From Lunularia cruciata (lineage: Eukaryota > Streptophyta > Marchantiopsida > Lunulariales > Lunulariaceae): a DNA stretch of 64,000 nt. Positions 21,851-31,985 of this stretch are shown piece after piece. The stretch spans positions 43,476,333-43,540,332 of the forward strand of contig OX419756.1 in assembly GCA_948567375.1 (NCBI GenBank), in the 5' to 3' direction. Under the pieces are notes generated by a model. That model searched no databases, was not told the DNA's origin, and was given only the letters and a program-made list of their open reading frames with translations. The first letter of the stretch is position 1, and the number at the start of each line of letters is the position of its first letter. A program made the translations under genes and the position numbers.

Positions 21851-22403
21851 ACTGACCTGGTTTGTACTCAAGTTTAATGTCATATAGTTGGAGCTGTTCC
21901 TCCCATTGATGATGTCAACTTTTCATGTGTTCCAAGTGTAAGGTCTGCAACAATGGTTTGTGATCAGTTTGCATGATCACTTGTTTCCCCAAGAGGTAAT
22001 GCCTCCATAGCTTGGTGGCTTATACCATTGCAAGTTGTTCTTGATCTCAAATAGAGTAGTTTTTTTCAGCCCTATTGAGTCAGCAACACACAAAGGCAAT
22101 GAGATGGAGTCCATCTAGGAATTCTTGTTGCAACACGGCTCCAATTGCAAAGTTAGAAGCATCAAAATCAACCACACAAGGTAGTTGAGGATCATATGGT
22201 TGAAGAATTGGTCTTGAAGACACCATATGCTTTAACTTTTGGAATGCTTCTTCATGCTGGGTGGTCCATTGGAAGCTCGAGTTCTTTCCCAAGAGGTCAA
22301 TCAATGGTGCAGCCACATGAGCATAATAATGGATGAACCGTTGGTAAAAACTAGCCAATCCATTGAATGCCATACTTCTATAGCATCCTTCAGGGTAGGC
22401 CAA
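21851..22403 (-). pseudogene. C1 RNase H
   Basis: 22403-22080 encodes the RT connection (NGLASFYQRFIHYYAHVAAP) and the RNase H start, CVVDFDASNFAIGAVLQQE, containing the first catalytic Asp. The domain continues to about 21900 with MVYATKLWRHYLLGKQVI and TDHKPLLQ in another frame after a stop. Confidence 0.75.
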
Positions 22404-23254
22404 TCAGTAATGGCCTTGATTTTCTCTTCTTCCATCTTGATCCCCTTTGATGAGATCTTATGACCCAAGAAGGTAACCTCCTTTTGCCAAAAGGCGCACT
22501 CCGACTTCTTGTAGTAAAATTTCCATTGTCATAGTTGTCTTAGGACTTCTCGCACATGGCTCACATGTTCTGCCTCAATCTTATTATAAATTAAGATATC
22601 ATCCAAGAACACCACCACATATCGATCCAATAGTCCATCCAACACCTGATGCATCTGATCCATGAAGACTGCTGGAGCATTATTGAGTCCAAAAGGTAGA
22701 ACTCTCCACTCAAAATGCCCATACCTTGTACAAAAGGTAGTCTTTTGCACATCCTCTCTATCAATAGGAATTTGCTAAAAGCCGCTACAAAGATCCAACG
22801 TGGAAAAGTAGCATGCTTCACTTAGTTGATCGAGCAAGTCATCAATCCAAGGCAAGGGATATGAATTCTTCACGGTTTGCTTATTGAGCCCACGGTAATC
22901 AATACAAAAATGAAGTCCTCCATCCTTCTTTGGAAAAAATAGTACCAGTGTTCCCCAAGGAGAGGTACTATGTTGTATGAAGTCCTTCTCCAAAAACTTT
23001 GTAAGTGTTGTTTGCAACTCCTCCAACTCCTTTGGTGAGAGCCGATAGATTGGTCTACTCACTAGAGTACTCCTTGGCAATAATTTGATCTGGAAGTGCA
23101 TACCTAGATCGGAGGGTAATCCCTTTGGTAGATCATCAAGAAACATGTCTGGAAACTCCTGAACTATCCAATCAACCATTGCTTGATGAGGCTCTTGGCC
23201 CCCCAATAATCTTTCTTGTGCAATCGGCTTGATCCACATTGTGAATATAGACTT
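22404..23254 (-). pseudogene. C1 reverse transcriptase
   Basis: 23254-22775 encodes [40 protein letters not shown] and [20 protein letters not shown]. After one stop at a former Tyr-Trp site, 22750-22529 encodes VLPFGLNNAPAVFMDQMH and VVVFLDDILIYN (catalytic Asp pair at about 22607-22602). The region ends with FLGHKISSKGIKM near 22460. This is a standard Ty3/gypsy RT with an FLDDIL box, otherwise well kept. Confidence 0.85.
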
Positions 23255-23434
23255 ATCTTCCTCCAAAGCTTGCTCTATGGCTGCTTTACTAACCAACTTC
23301 CCTTCCATGGACTCATCCCTCTTCCAAGCTTGCTCCATGGTTGCCTTCTTGGAAAAGTTCCCATCTTAGGACTCCACTCCTTTCAAGGTTTGCTCTATGG
23401 CTGCCTTCTTGACACACTTCCCATCTTAGGACTG
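23255..23434 (-). repeat. Three 60-bp (20-residue) repeats between PR and RT in C1
   Basis: Units starting at about 23255, 23315 and 23375 repeat with an exact 60-base period (AAGCTTGCTCYATGGYTGCYTT core). In frame they give acidic/basic 20-residue repeats such as [16 protein letters not shown]. The same repeats exist in C3 (46365-46540), C4 (63630-63800) and, in two units, C2 (56405-56525), so they belong to the family's Pol protein. Confidence 0.8.
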
Positions 23435-23965
23435 ACTATTCTTAGTTGTCTTATTCAGAGGTGCCAGACAACCTAATTAGAAATTCCTACCTTGGTGTTG
23501 TACTTGAATTTGGCGTCGGGTCCAATTTAATTGAACCTTATGACGTTCAAGCCAAGGTAGACCCAAAATGATATCATAGTATAGAGGTGCCACTTCAAAC
23601 CTCATACACTCCAAATACTCCTTCCCAATCTTGTAGGTAACAAGATGTGAGGTGCGGAATGTAGAACCCTTTCTACCATCCACCATCATCAAACTACTTC
23701 TAATCATTGGCTTGATAGGAATACCCAATTCCTTTGCTACTTGCATAGACATGCAATTCTCTCAACTTCCAAAATCAACAAAAATCCTACAATCCCGATT
23801 AGATATTGTACCTTGCAAGTGAAGCAAACTTGCATAGGTCAAGCCTTCAATCCCATTGGAACTAACCAAGCTCCCAGTAGGCGGCTCAAAATCTCCTATT
23901 AGGATTCTTTGTCTCCTTGATCCTTTGGTTCCACAAACTCCATCTGGGCAACTTGTCAAGGTCAT
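23435..23965 (-). pseudogene. C1 protease
   Basis: 23965-23762 ends with RDCRIFVDFGS, a protease active site changed from DSG to DFG, followed by a stop. 23752-23477 continues SMQVAKELGIPIKP and YYDIILGLPWLERHKVQLNW, the second hallmark of Ty3 proteases. Confidence 0.75.
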
Positions 23966-25052
23966 TCATTCCTAAGTGGACATTCAGCAATGCAATGTCC
24001 AACTTGGCAACAATCAAAACAACCTCCATTTTGTTGCAATCTTTCTCTATCTATTGCACCAAATGGCCTTCGTTGGATAGCATCATTGGTGTTTGTTCTT
24101 CCACCCGTGCGTATTGTACTGGTAAGCTTGGTGTAAGTCGAGGTCAAGACCAAATTGTTGCAACTAAGGAATCAAAGCGCTCAGCCAATTGCATGGCTTC
24201 TTCTATGTTTTGTGGTTCTCGCATGGTCACCTCCAATTTGAATTGTGACTTCAAATCCTGCACAAATTGATCCAAAACTTCTCCTTCTTGTATATCTGGA
24301 ATTGGCATGATGATGTTCTGAAATTGTGTGATGTTGCCTCTTACTGAGCCAATCTACTTCAACTCTGCCAATTTATCTTGTGTGGCTCGGGTAGCATTTA
24401 TAGTTTAAAATTGACCAAGTATTGTATCCTTGAATTCTATTCATGTCAAGATTGGTGCAACAATCTGTTGTTCAGCTCACTCCACTCTGAATCGCCACCA
24501 CAGTTTTGCCACACCATCCAATTGGCTAGAAGCCAAGAGAATCTATTTCCGTTCAACTTGAAGATTGGTGGCTTTGAAGTAACGTTTGTAATCAAACACA
24601 AAATTCTCCAATGTGCCCGGAAGATTCTTGCCTTCAAACACCTTGGGTTTTGGAAATTGAATATGATCTTCTCCATCTTGGACTGGTGCTCTCTCTATAT
24701 GTTCTCATTGTTGTTGGCCTTGTTCATCCAACAATTGACTAAAGTGCTCAATTTGTTGTTGCATTGCAAGGATAACATCTAGTATTGTCACCATAGCTAT
24801 TACTCTATCCTACTACTCCCAATTTATCTAATTGATTAACACATAGATACAACACGTCCACCTTTCTCCATAAGTGACAACCGGAAGTATCAAGGGTTCC
24901 TTAGACATGATGATCATATGTAGAAAATCCTGCCCAAAGCATGAGGTGATGAATTGGGTGAAGCGATGCTTGGGTAATATCTGGACATGGAAATCCTAAT
25001 GGTTTGGTAGAAGTGGATTTGGTGGTCCATAAATTCTATCCATCCCATTCTT
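23966..25052 (-). pseudogene. C1 gag with CCHC zinc knuckle
   Basis: Near the 3' end of gag (about 24030-23985) the minus strand reads CFDCCQVGHCIAEC, an intact C-x2-C-x4-H-x4-C zinc knuckle. The capsid body (24950-24200) is in mixed frames; fragments such as WQNCGGDSEWSELNN and the equivalent regions of C2 and C3 confirm it. Gag packages the RNA and forms the particle. Confidence 0.7.
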
Positions 25053-25064
25053 GCTCTGATACCA
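25053..25064 (-). other. Primer-binding site of C1 (initiator tRNA-Met)
   Basis: The minus strand reads TGGTATCAGAGC one base inside the 5' LTR, complementary to the 3' end of plant initiator tRNA-Met (GCTCTGATACCA). This is the usual primer for plant Ty3/gypsy and copia elements and fixes the LTR boundary at 25066. Confidence 0.85.
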
Positions 25065-25287
25065 ATGTAAAAGACCAAGATCGAGGAGAGAAATAGGAGA
25101 ATGGAAACTCATATTGGGACACTTGAATGTGGGAAAACTCCAAATACTTAGCATGAGCTTTGGCTTTGGTATTTATAGGTAGCATACAAGGCCCTTGAGA
25201 AGCTTCTCAAGAAGCTTTTTCAAGCCACTTTCTTAGAATACAAGCCAAGTTAACTAGGAAGCTTCTCAAGAAGCTTCCTTCTAGAAG

Positions 25288-26028
25288 TGTAATACTCTGA
25301 GGACAAGAGAAGAGAGAAAACACAGATTGCACACTCAAACATTCGATGCCCCAAGGGAGCACCTTCTCTTTATTATATAGACAAAGAGGATCTCCTCCAA
25401 GGAAGCTCCACCATAGGATTAGGGACACAGATAGGTGACATGCCAGCAAGCTCCACCCTTGGATTACTTACTTGGATGGGTGACCTGTCTGGTCTAGGTC
25501 CTATCTGGTTGGTCAAACAAGCTTTGACCGGATGGAATCTTTTAGGGAATCTTCCTGTAGGAATCTCAGAATCACATGAGTAAGGTACCGTTGGAAAGCT
25601 CTCGACGAGACAAGCAAGGGGCAAGGAAGGCTAGCCTTTCCTCCGTTGGGGGGGGGGGAATCTGCACATTTTCGAGGCCTAATTCATCCGTTTAGGCCTC
25701 CGAAATTGCCTTCAAAGATTTCAGGCATATTTCGGTTCCTACTCTATTAGTAGAAGTCCCCTTTTGGTGATACCTCTTTCTGATCTGTTTAGTCCATCAT
25801 GTGTAACATCCTTCCAGATGTTACCAAACCAATTCTCACCTTTAAATCATATGTCTAGCTATTGGTTCTAAGGTTCTCAAGTCTATTTTGGTTTTTGCCC
25901 TATTAGTAGAAGTACTCTTTTGGTGATACTTCTATCTGATCTATTTTTTCCATCATGTATAACATCATTCTAGATGTTACCAAACCAAATTTCACATCTA
26001 GATCATATGGCTAACCCTTGGTATTACA
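25288..26028. mobile_element. Solo LTR-D
   Basis: 741 bases from TGTAATACTCTG to TTGGTATTACA, flanked on both sides by AGAAG (25283-25287 and 26029-26033). The uninterrupted site is seen in the C1 left LTR as CTAGAAGCCGCC. It has no coding content. It contains an 11-base G run (25648-25658) and two related segments of about 135 bases, 25730-25865 and 25885-26020 (TATTAGTAGAAGT, TTTTGGTGATAC and AGATGTTACCAAACCAA shared). Its family is not otherwise represented here. Confidence 0.85.
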
Positions 26029-26064
26029 AGAAGCCGCCTACTTGGCGTGCAAGCTAAGCTAGTT

Positions 26065-26084
26065 GGAAGCTTCTAGAAGCTTCC
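26065..26084. promoter_or_regulatory. Perfect four-pentamer heat-shock element, C1 right LTR
   Basis: GGAAGCTTCTAGAAGCTTCC: four contiguous alternating nGAAn and nTTCn pentamers with no mismatch, and also a perfect palindrome. A further TTCTAGAA follows at 26085-26092. On the coding strand it is upstream of the TATA box (distance about 145 bases when the LTR-D insert is removed). Confidence 0.6.
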
Positions 26085-26241
26085 TTCTAGAAGCTACTTA
26101 CTTCAAGTGCAAGCTAAGCTAGCCGAGAAGCTTCCCAAGGAGCTTCTTAGATACTTCTAGAATATTCTAGGCTAATTTGCCTTATGTGCTCCTTTGTAAA
26201 CCCAATTAACTTTACCCTAAACTCCATATTGTTATGGATGT

Positions 26242-27433
26242 TACCTCCTTACCTTTGTTTGGATAAGGAGCCACTTGGGTTTCACTACCTCTTTCTTTCC
26301 CTCTATTGGCTCCTTCATAATCCCTTCCTCTATGGTATGTGGAATTTGGGCAATTCCTTTGGATGCGACCTCTTCCTCCACAACAAAACAATTTCTCTCA
26401 TTAAAATTGTAGGTTGGTTGGCCTCCTCTATATGGATAACTACTATAACTCCTAGGCCCTCTCCCCATATTCTGATCCACCTCTCTCTTCTCCTATAGTT
26501 GCACCACATTGATCTTGAGATTTGCAAGTTGCTCTATGATGGTTTGAAGTGGATCCTTTGGTGGAGGTGCAAGAATTGGAGCAACAACTACTTGTGGTGC
26601 AACCCTTGTCACCAAACTATCAGAAGTTACACCATACTTGTAACCTTGAGGACGATGCACACCCACAATCACCACCAAATCACTCTCATCTCCTTCCAAA
26701 CTCTCCTCCATACAAATTGCAATCTTGATAGCTTCAACCTTGGAAGAAGGTTTCTCATCTCTCACCTTGCTTCTAATTTGTGCTCTCAATCCTCCCACAA
26801 AATTCTTTGTGAGCATGGCCCTTATGCCAATCATAGTAGTCTTTGCATCATTCTCATCCTTCCTCAACATTATGCAAAATCTAGACTCTAACTTTTCCAC
26901 TCTTTCCACAAAGACTCTTATGGATAGTTTATCCATAAATTGAAAGATTATCTCCATCATTAATCTTGAGAACTAGCTAATGAAGGTGGTAGTATTTCTG
27001 TAGCTATACTAAGACTCTTTCCAAGATCTTTCACCAAAGTTTCCAAAATTGCTTTTACTCCACTACACTCACGTTCTTTTGGAAGTCCTTCGACTCCACA
27101 AACCTCACACAACACCTTGGTCTTAGATCTTCTCCCTCCCAATCTTGGTGAAGAAGGTCCAACATGCAAACCCAAGTCAAGTAAGCCTCTCCTTTCCCTC
27201 AATCTCTTGCTCTCAAAGGTCAATGGACATGAACTTACCTTACGTCCCTTCTCTCCACATAGAAAGCACTTAGACTCACTCTTTCCTCCAAGTGGTGTAG
27301 GTTTTTGGATTCTCTCAACACTCTCTTCAAATTCTATCGTAAATTCCCTTTTTCTCAAATCCACCCCTACAATCACCTCAAACCCTTGGAGAACCTTGTA
27401 TAGTCTTGGTTTCCACTCTTGATGACACTTCAT
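26242..27433 (-). pseudogene. Element F gag
   Basis: 27433-26960 encodes a first segment with LCGEKGRKVSSCP and SKTKVLCEVCGVEGLP, cysteine-rich stretches of unknown role. 26960-26493 gives a capsid-like body (FVERVEKLESRFCIMLRKDE, then GGLRAQIRSKVRDEKPSSKV) and a glutamine/proline tail. Around 26400-26360 one frame reads FCCGGRGRIQRNCP, a zinc knuckle with a frameshift before it and its His changed to Arg. C1 lies immediately downstream. Confidence 0.6.
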
Positions 27434-28096
27434 GCTACCAAGATGAATCTAAACACTCAAACATACTTTTTGTTACTCTCAAACTCCTCATGCATGAGAT
27501 CTCAACTCTGCACAATTGACCCTTCCTCACAATCTCACTCAAATCTCTCAACTAGTATGTCATAGTCTTTGAAATTTTCCCACTTGATCACAACTCCAAG
27601 GCATCCATCCCTGCAAAATTTCAGATCTTTTCATGAGCTATTTGGCATAAACACCTTTCTATTCAGCACACATATTTCAGATTTGGTCTGAAAACCACCC
27701 CCCTCACTTTAAAAACTCATAACTCTTTGCGCAAGAATGATCTATCTCTAATTTTTGTTCAACAGGTAGGATATGATGCACTGAATTTTCTAAGAAATTT
27801 TCAGAAAAATCCACTGAAAATTAAATAAATGGCAGACTTTGTATAATTTTTGAAAGAGCATCCAATTGCAAGAGCAGTTTACCCTATCAACTTTCAAAAA
27901 TTCTAGCCAAGTGTGCACAGCAGCTCTTAGAATAATTTTAAGTGTTCTACTTGAAGTATAACCCAAGATATCATATGTAGAAATTTTAAGTCCCGATCCC
28001 AAACAGGTGATTTTGCCCAAAATCACCTTAATCCCCAAAATCTGCAATCCACCTCACACACTCTCTCCAAATCCTCTCAAGGGTACAAAGATGTAT
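27434..28096 (-). other. Element F leader, no gene seen
   Basis: Between gag and the LTR-B pair. No conserved coding motif or recognisable primer-binding site is visible. The sequence is AT-rich with scattered stops in all frames. It is probably the 5' untranslated leader of F with its LTR-proximal end altered. Confidence 0.4.
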
Positions 28097-28788
28097 TGTA
28101 ACACCCATTTGTGCATGTGTGTGGTATTGTGATATTTAGCTTGGTATTACAAGTACTTAAGAGATATTATTTATATAGAGATAAATGATGGTTCTATATT
28201 AGTCATGGTTAGCTAAAGTTAGTCATAGCTAAGATAAATGGGACCTTACTTTAGAGGAAGTAGAAAAGATGAGCACCATTATTTTGGATTTTAATGTGTT
28301 GACTTGGTATTATTCCTAGGTGTTTGGCTTTGAGGAAAGAGTTGAGAACTCTTGGGCTCGCAAGCCTTTTTGTTTTGGATTCTTCTTTAGTCCAAGGATA
28401 GCCTATGTGAAGGAATCCTTGACTTAGTGGTTGGGTCAAGATAAGACCACATGCTTAGGGAAATATGCCCATGTGAATGGATATTCCTTTCTACTTTTGG
28501 ACTTTACTTGACTTTTAGTCTAGTAACTTGAGTTACTGTGGTAACTAGTAACTTTGGTATGTAACTATTTCACAAGTATATAAACAAGGGGTGAGGAGGT
28601 ACTCATCATCCTTTCATTTGCAACTATCTCTCTCTCATTGAATTCTCTAGTGAGCAATGTCTTGAGTCTTGGAGTATTAGCCTTGAAGGAGTATGATGGA
28701 GTTGGGGTTCCTTGCCTTCTTAGTCCATGGTGCGCTACCATAATAGCCATCAAAGGTTCATCTTGAGTGAGAGACAAGCCGGCTCATA
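28097..28788 (+). repeat. LTR-B, plus orientation
   Basis: Full unit from TGTAACACCCATTT to GCCGGCTCATA (terminal CA changed to TA). It is oriented opposite to the 3' LTR of F at 15294-15984 and no matching 5-bp duplication flanks it, so it is not F's simple 5' LTR. Confidence 0.8.
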
Positions 28789-29125
28789 GACCCAACCACT
28801 AAGTCAAGGATTCTTCACATGGGCTATCCTTGGATTTTAGAAGAATCCAAAACAAAAAAGCTTGTGGGTCCAAGTTCTCCACTCTTTTCTTAGAGCCAAA
28901 CACCTAGGAATAATACCAAGTCAATACACTACAATCCAAAATAATCGTGCTCATCTTTTCCACTTCCTCTAAAGTAAAGCCACCTTTATTTTAGCTATGA
29001 CTAAATTTAGCTAATCATGACTAATGTAGAACCATACTCATTTCTATATATATAATATCCCTCAAATATTTATGATATCAAACTAAATATCAGAATAGCA
29101 TATACATGCATAGATGGGTTTTATA
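28789..29125 (-). repeat. LTR-B fragment, minus orientation
   Basis: Matches the half of LTR-B from GACCCAACCACTAARTCAAGG to GATGGGTTTTATA, equivalent to about 15645-15984. It directly abuts the plus-oriented LTR-B, giving an imperfect inverted repeat. It could be the remaining half of F's 5' LTR after the other copy inserted and a deletion removed the rest. Confidence 0.7.
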
Positions 29126-29499
29126 GATCTGCCTCCCAAGCATCCTTTGTAATTGTTGTACAAATGGAAGACATATTGATTGGCTGCTATGCTAGGCCCT
29201 TTGGGAGTAGTAATTTCATGCACTCAACCACTAGAGGTCCTAACCTCAATGTGAAAAACTCCCTCCACTTTGCTTGCAAGCTCCATACGTCCTCTAGCTG
29301 CATTTCAAGTAGACCAAGGGTGTTATCCAAGTAAACCATGCTCACCAAGATGGACTCCAAGTAGACCACTCTCCCAAGTAGCCATTGGTTGTGTCCCAAG
29401 TATACCCCGTCCACTTGGTCTATCATCTCCAGCATGTACCTGAATTGTCTTGATAAGCACAAAGCTCACAAGTGTCTGAGTGGTGATGCCTATCAAGCG

Positions 29500-30480
29500 C
29501 ATCCTACATTGCTTTGCTAAGCCAAGGCTCACAATCCAAGTCAAAAAATTCAGATCCATGGCTTCACCTAACACTTGACGCCTAGATGCTTTTGACATTG
29601 CTAGAATACGGTAATACCGGTACAAAAACCCATTGCCCATTTTCTCTCATTGGTGTTAGGCTCCACCAATTGCTATAATTGTGAGTCTCAAACCGATCTA
29701 AGACCTTCTCTTTGAAAAGCATGGGAGCTTGGGAAACTCATAAGTGTGGGAAAAGTGGATTGGGGCTATTCAACTAGGTTTACCATTGCCAAAGGTGACC
29801 TATCAACCACTACTACCATTTGAGATTAATGCCCAACATCCAAGATGTCATCAACAATAATGTGGTCTAGTTGTTGAATCCCATCATAAGTGCCTTGTAG
29901 AGCCTCTCTAGGTAGGAGGTTTGTCCACCAAAGACAAAGATGATGAACCAGCAATCCCTCTTTGGTTGCATCCAACAATAGGGTAGGTCTCATCCAAGAA
30001 TGGATATGATGTATGCTTGCCACCACCCTGGCACAAGAATCACCCATCAAAGGGACATTCTTTAAAATGTAAGTTGGAGAAACAAATTGATGAACTTAGA
30101 GACATTCTAGTATCTAGAATATTCCCCAAAACACACCAGAATGAGGATCTTGAAGACCAAAACCTTGGCCAGTGTGTGTATGTCCTTGACATGGCCATCC
30201 AAAATCACCAAATGAATGGGACCATGTCTCTCCAAATCTTGCACCCCCAACAAGGAAATGTCTATTGGTAAGGTCTTCTGGTAACCCTTGACTGTTGATA
30301 TTGGTAAAAACTCAAGATATTGATAGGCCAAGTGTGCCACATGATGTAGAGAGACTTGCCTAGCAGTCTCATCTCTCTCCACAAACAAATATCTCTATAC
30401 TTGTATACCCACCTATAGTACTACAACTATTCTAATACTAATCTCACCAAACAACTCCAATAGATATACTCCCTTTATTG
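29500..30480 (-). pseudogene. A2: C5-cytosine methyltransferase-like domain in Pol
   Basis: Motifs in order on the minus strand: I, GVYLLELFGEISIR (about 30472-30431); a segment FVERDETARQVSLHH; IV, GPIHLVILDGHVKDIHT (about 30220-30173), where a canonical enzyme has the catalytic Pro-Cys; VI, TYILKNVPLMGDS (about 30077-30039; canonical ENV); a VIII-like region with WWTNLLPREAL; VDDILDVG near 29835; X, RQVLGEAMDLNFLTW (about 29580-29536). The order and spacing fit a C5-MTase, which flips and methylates cytosine using SAM. Pro-Cys is absent and motif I has lost glycines, so this copy is dead. Published retrotransposon DNMTs are known in charophytes and dinoflagellates; membership here is inferred by eye. 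Confidence 0.65.
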
Positions 30481-30799
30481 GATATTGCCAAGTGATGAAT
30501 GTGGTATCTAGAGGTATCAAGATAATCAACTCTAGAGGCTCATCCTCACATTGATTGCCTAGTGGTACAAAGGCTCCATCCCAAACCTGTTGCACCAACT
30601 AATCTACATGTTGTTGTAATGCCTCCTGTGAACTCTACAAAGTAATATCCAAGGTCGATGAAACAATCCCACTCATACCCCAAATCCAAGTCATCTCTTT
30701 TGGTACTAGAGTATCCTTTGCATGGGCATTCACCTCCAATAAATCACCAGGCCAAGTAATAGACCATTGAAAGCTGAAATTGATGTTGCTATGGTCTTA

Positions 30800-31243
30800 G
30801 ACTATAGTGAGCCAAGACTACCACTACTAAAGCATATAGGTAGGTGATATACCCGTTCCTCACTTGATTGCCAACCTGGTCTATAGGAGGTTATCTTCTC
30901 CCAATAATTACTACTAAAACCCATGGGATATAACATTGCTCCCTCAACTAACACATCATATCCCAAAGGCCTGAGCTCTCACCATAGAGCTATTAGTCAA
31001 ATGATTGGGCTTAATCTGAACACCATGCTCTCCACATGTGATGTACTGTGTAGAACCACCACCTAGAGATGTTTGGATCTGAAATAGACACCTCTCTACA
31101 TCGGTCTTCTGTAACTCCAAACCAACAATTGCAACCTTCCCCAACATAAAGGGCTGCACATTATAGTCTAGTAAGACGCTATGCGGTATATAGACCTTCC
31201 TTGAAGATCCCACCAAACAAAAAATCCCCCTTTGGTTATCCAA
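30800..31243 (-). pseudogene. A2: aspartic protease region
   Basis: A 95-codon open stretch 31243-30956 contains PHSVLLDYNVQPFMLGKVAI, the protease site with DSG changed to DYN (31168-31160), then ERCLFQIQTSLGGGSTQYIT. After a stop the frame continues with AMLYPMGF and ITSYRPGWQS near 30920-30850, matching A0. Between here and 30480 lies a linker (QQVWDGAFVPLGNQ) leading into the DNMT domain. Confidence 0.65.
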
Positions 31244-31985
31244 TAGGACAAATCTAGGTGTAAACCATGCTTGCTTGGTCTAGTTGGTAACTCTTCCAAT
31301 CTAGCCGCTACTACCTACCAAAAACTATTGGTCGTTGAGCAGCTCTCATGCTCTTCAACCAAGTCAACTCCACTATCAACCACCTTTGATTTAGTAGTAA
31401 GAACCATATCATTCATATTGTGACAAAGCATGGCAGCCAACTAGAATATTGGGGTTGGGTCAACTCTCAATATACATATCTCATTGGCTAAGAATAATGG
31501 AAAGTGCATTATCAATTGAGCCGCCCCCAACATCATGCTAGATTCAATATGTGTAGTAGCAAGTAGTCTATCATGCATCCTATCACCACCTACCACACTT
31601 GCACTAGGATGTCTAGGAGTCATGGATGTCATCTATAGTGCCTCAGAGAGTGTAAAAGATTAGGGAAGTCTGGCCTACCAACCTCTCCTCTTTGTAGGTC
31701 CAACTCCACTAATGCTCCTCTAGGCTTTGGAGCACATACTGCACTCCTAGTCACTACAGCAAATGCATCCACTTGCATTGCTCTTCACATGAAGTCTAAG
31801 AAATCTCTATCATCCACATATGAGGTAGAAGCCTCAACACCCAAATCTGATCTCCTCTGAGCTAGGGCTATGCTAGCCAATCTCTGCTCTAACAACTCAA
31901 TTGGAGTAGCCATGGTTGTATCAAAAGTAAGGGCAAGTACTACACCTCTACTAGGTGTGGATCCTCTACCACCTCATCCTCCATG
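31244..31985 (-). pseudogene. A2: gag-protease linker
   Basis: The minus strand continues the polyprotein (31632-31441 open), and 31213-31389 matches A0 at 12957-13145. No conserved domain is recognised. Several stops are present. Confidence 0.5.

Larger units (their letters stand above)
19843..26236 (-). mobile_element. Complete chromovirus copy C1 (Ty3/gypsy)
   Basis: Two LTRs (19843-20271 and 25066-26236) flank a minus-strand internal region with primer site, gag, PR, RT, RH, IN and chromodomain in order. The five bases GATGT precede the left LTR (19838-19842) and follow the right one (26237-26241): a perfect target duplication. Flanks on both sides are F gag-pol, confirming one insertion event. 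The coding region has many stops. Internal length is about 4.8 kb; the right LTR is enlarged by solo LTR-D. Confidence 0.9.
25066..26236 (-). repeat. LTR-C, 5' LTR of C1, split by solo LTR-D
   Basis: Starts TGTAAAAGACC at 25066 and ends ATATTGTTATG at 26236, where the expected terminal CA has become TG. Removing LTR-D and one AGAAG leaves about 425 bases against 429 in the partner LTR. It contains the TATA box at about 25168-25179 and the best heat-shock-like array at 26065-26084. Confidence 0.85.
15294..28096 (-). mobile_element. Ty3/gypsy element F, interrupted by C1
   Basis: In minus-strand order: leader 28096-27434, gag 27433-26242, [C1 inserted], protease 19837-18808, RT, RNase H, integrase to about 16000, polypurine tract, LTR-B 15984-15294. 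Gag-PR-RT-RH-IN is the Ty3/gypsy order. No chromodomain is seen. The right LTR is not in the expected orientation: a plus-oriented LTR-B abuts the leader and only half of a minus-oriented one follows (28789-29125). I therefore cannot define the 5' end or a target duplication. Confidence 0.7.

Noticed and set aside
25640..25660. Run of 11 G as a regulatory G-quadruplex
   Set aside because: A single homopolymer inside a solo LTR; no further G tracts to form a quadruplex, and homopolymer length may be a sequencing error.
29500..30480. DNMT-like sequence as a decayed host methyltransferase gene
   Set aside because: It is intronless, lies downstream of a retroelement protease in two copies, and is preceded by gag; host plant DNMT genes are not arranged like this.
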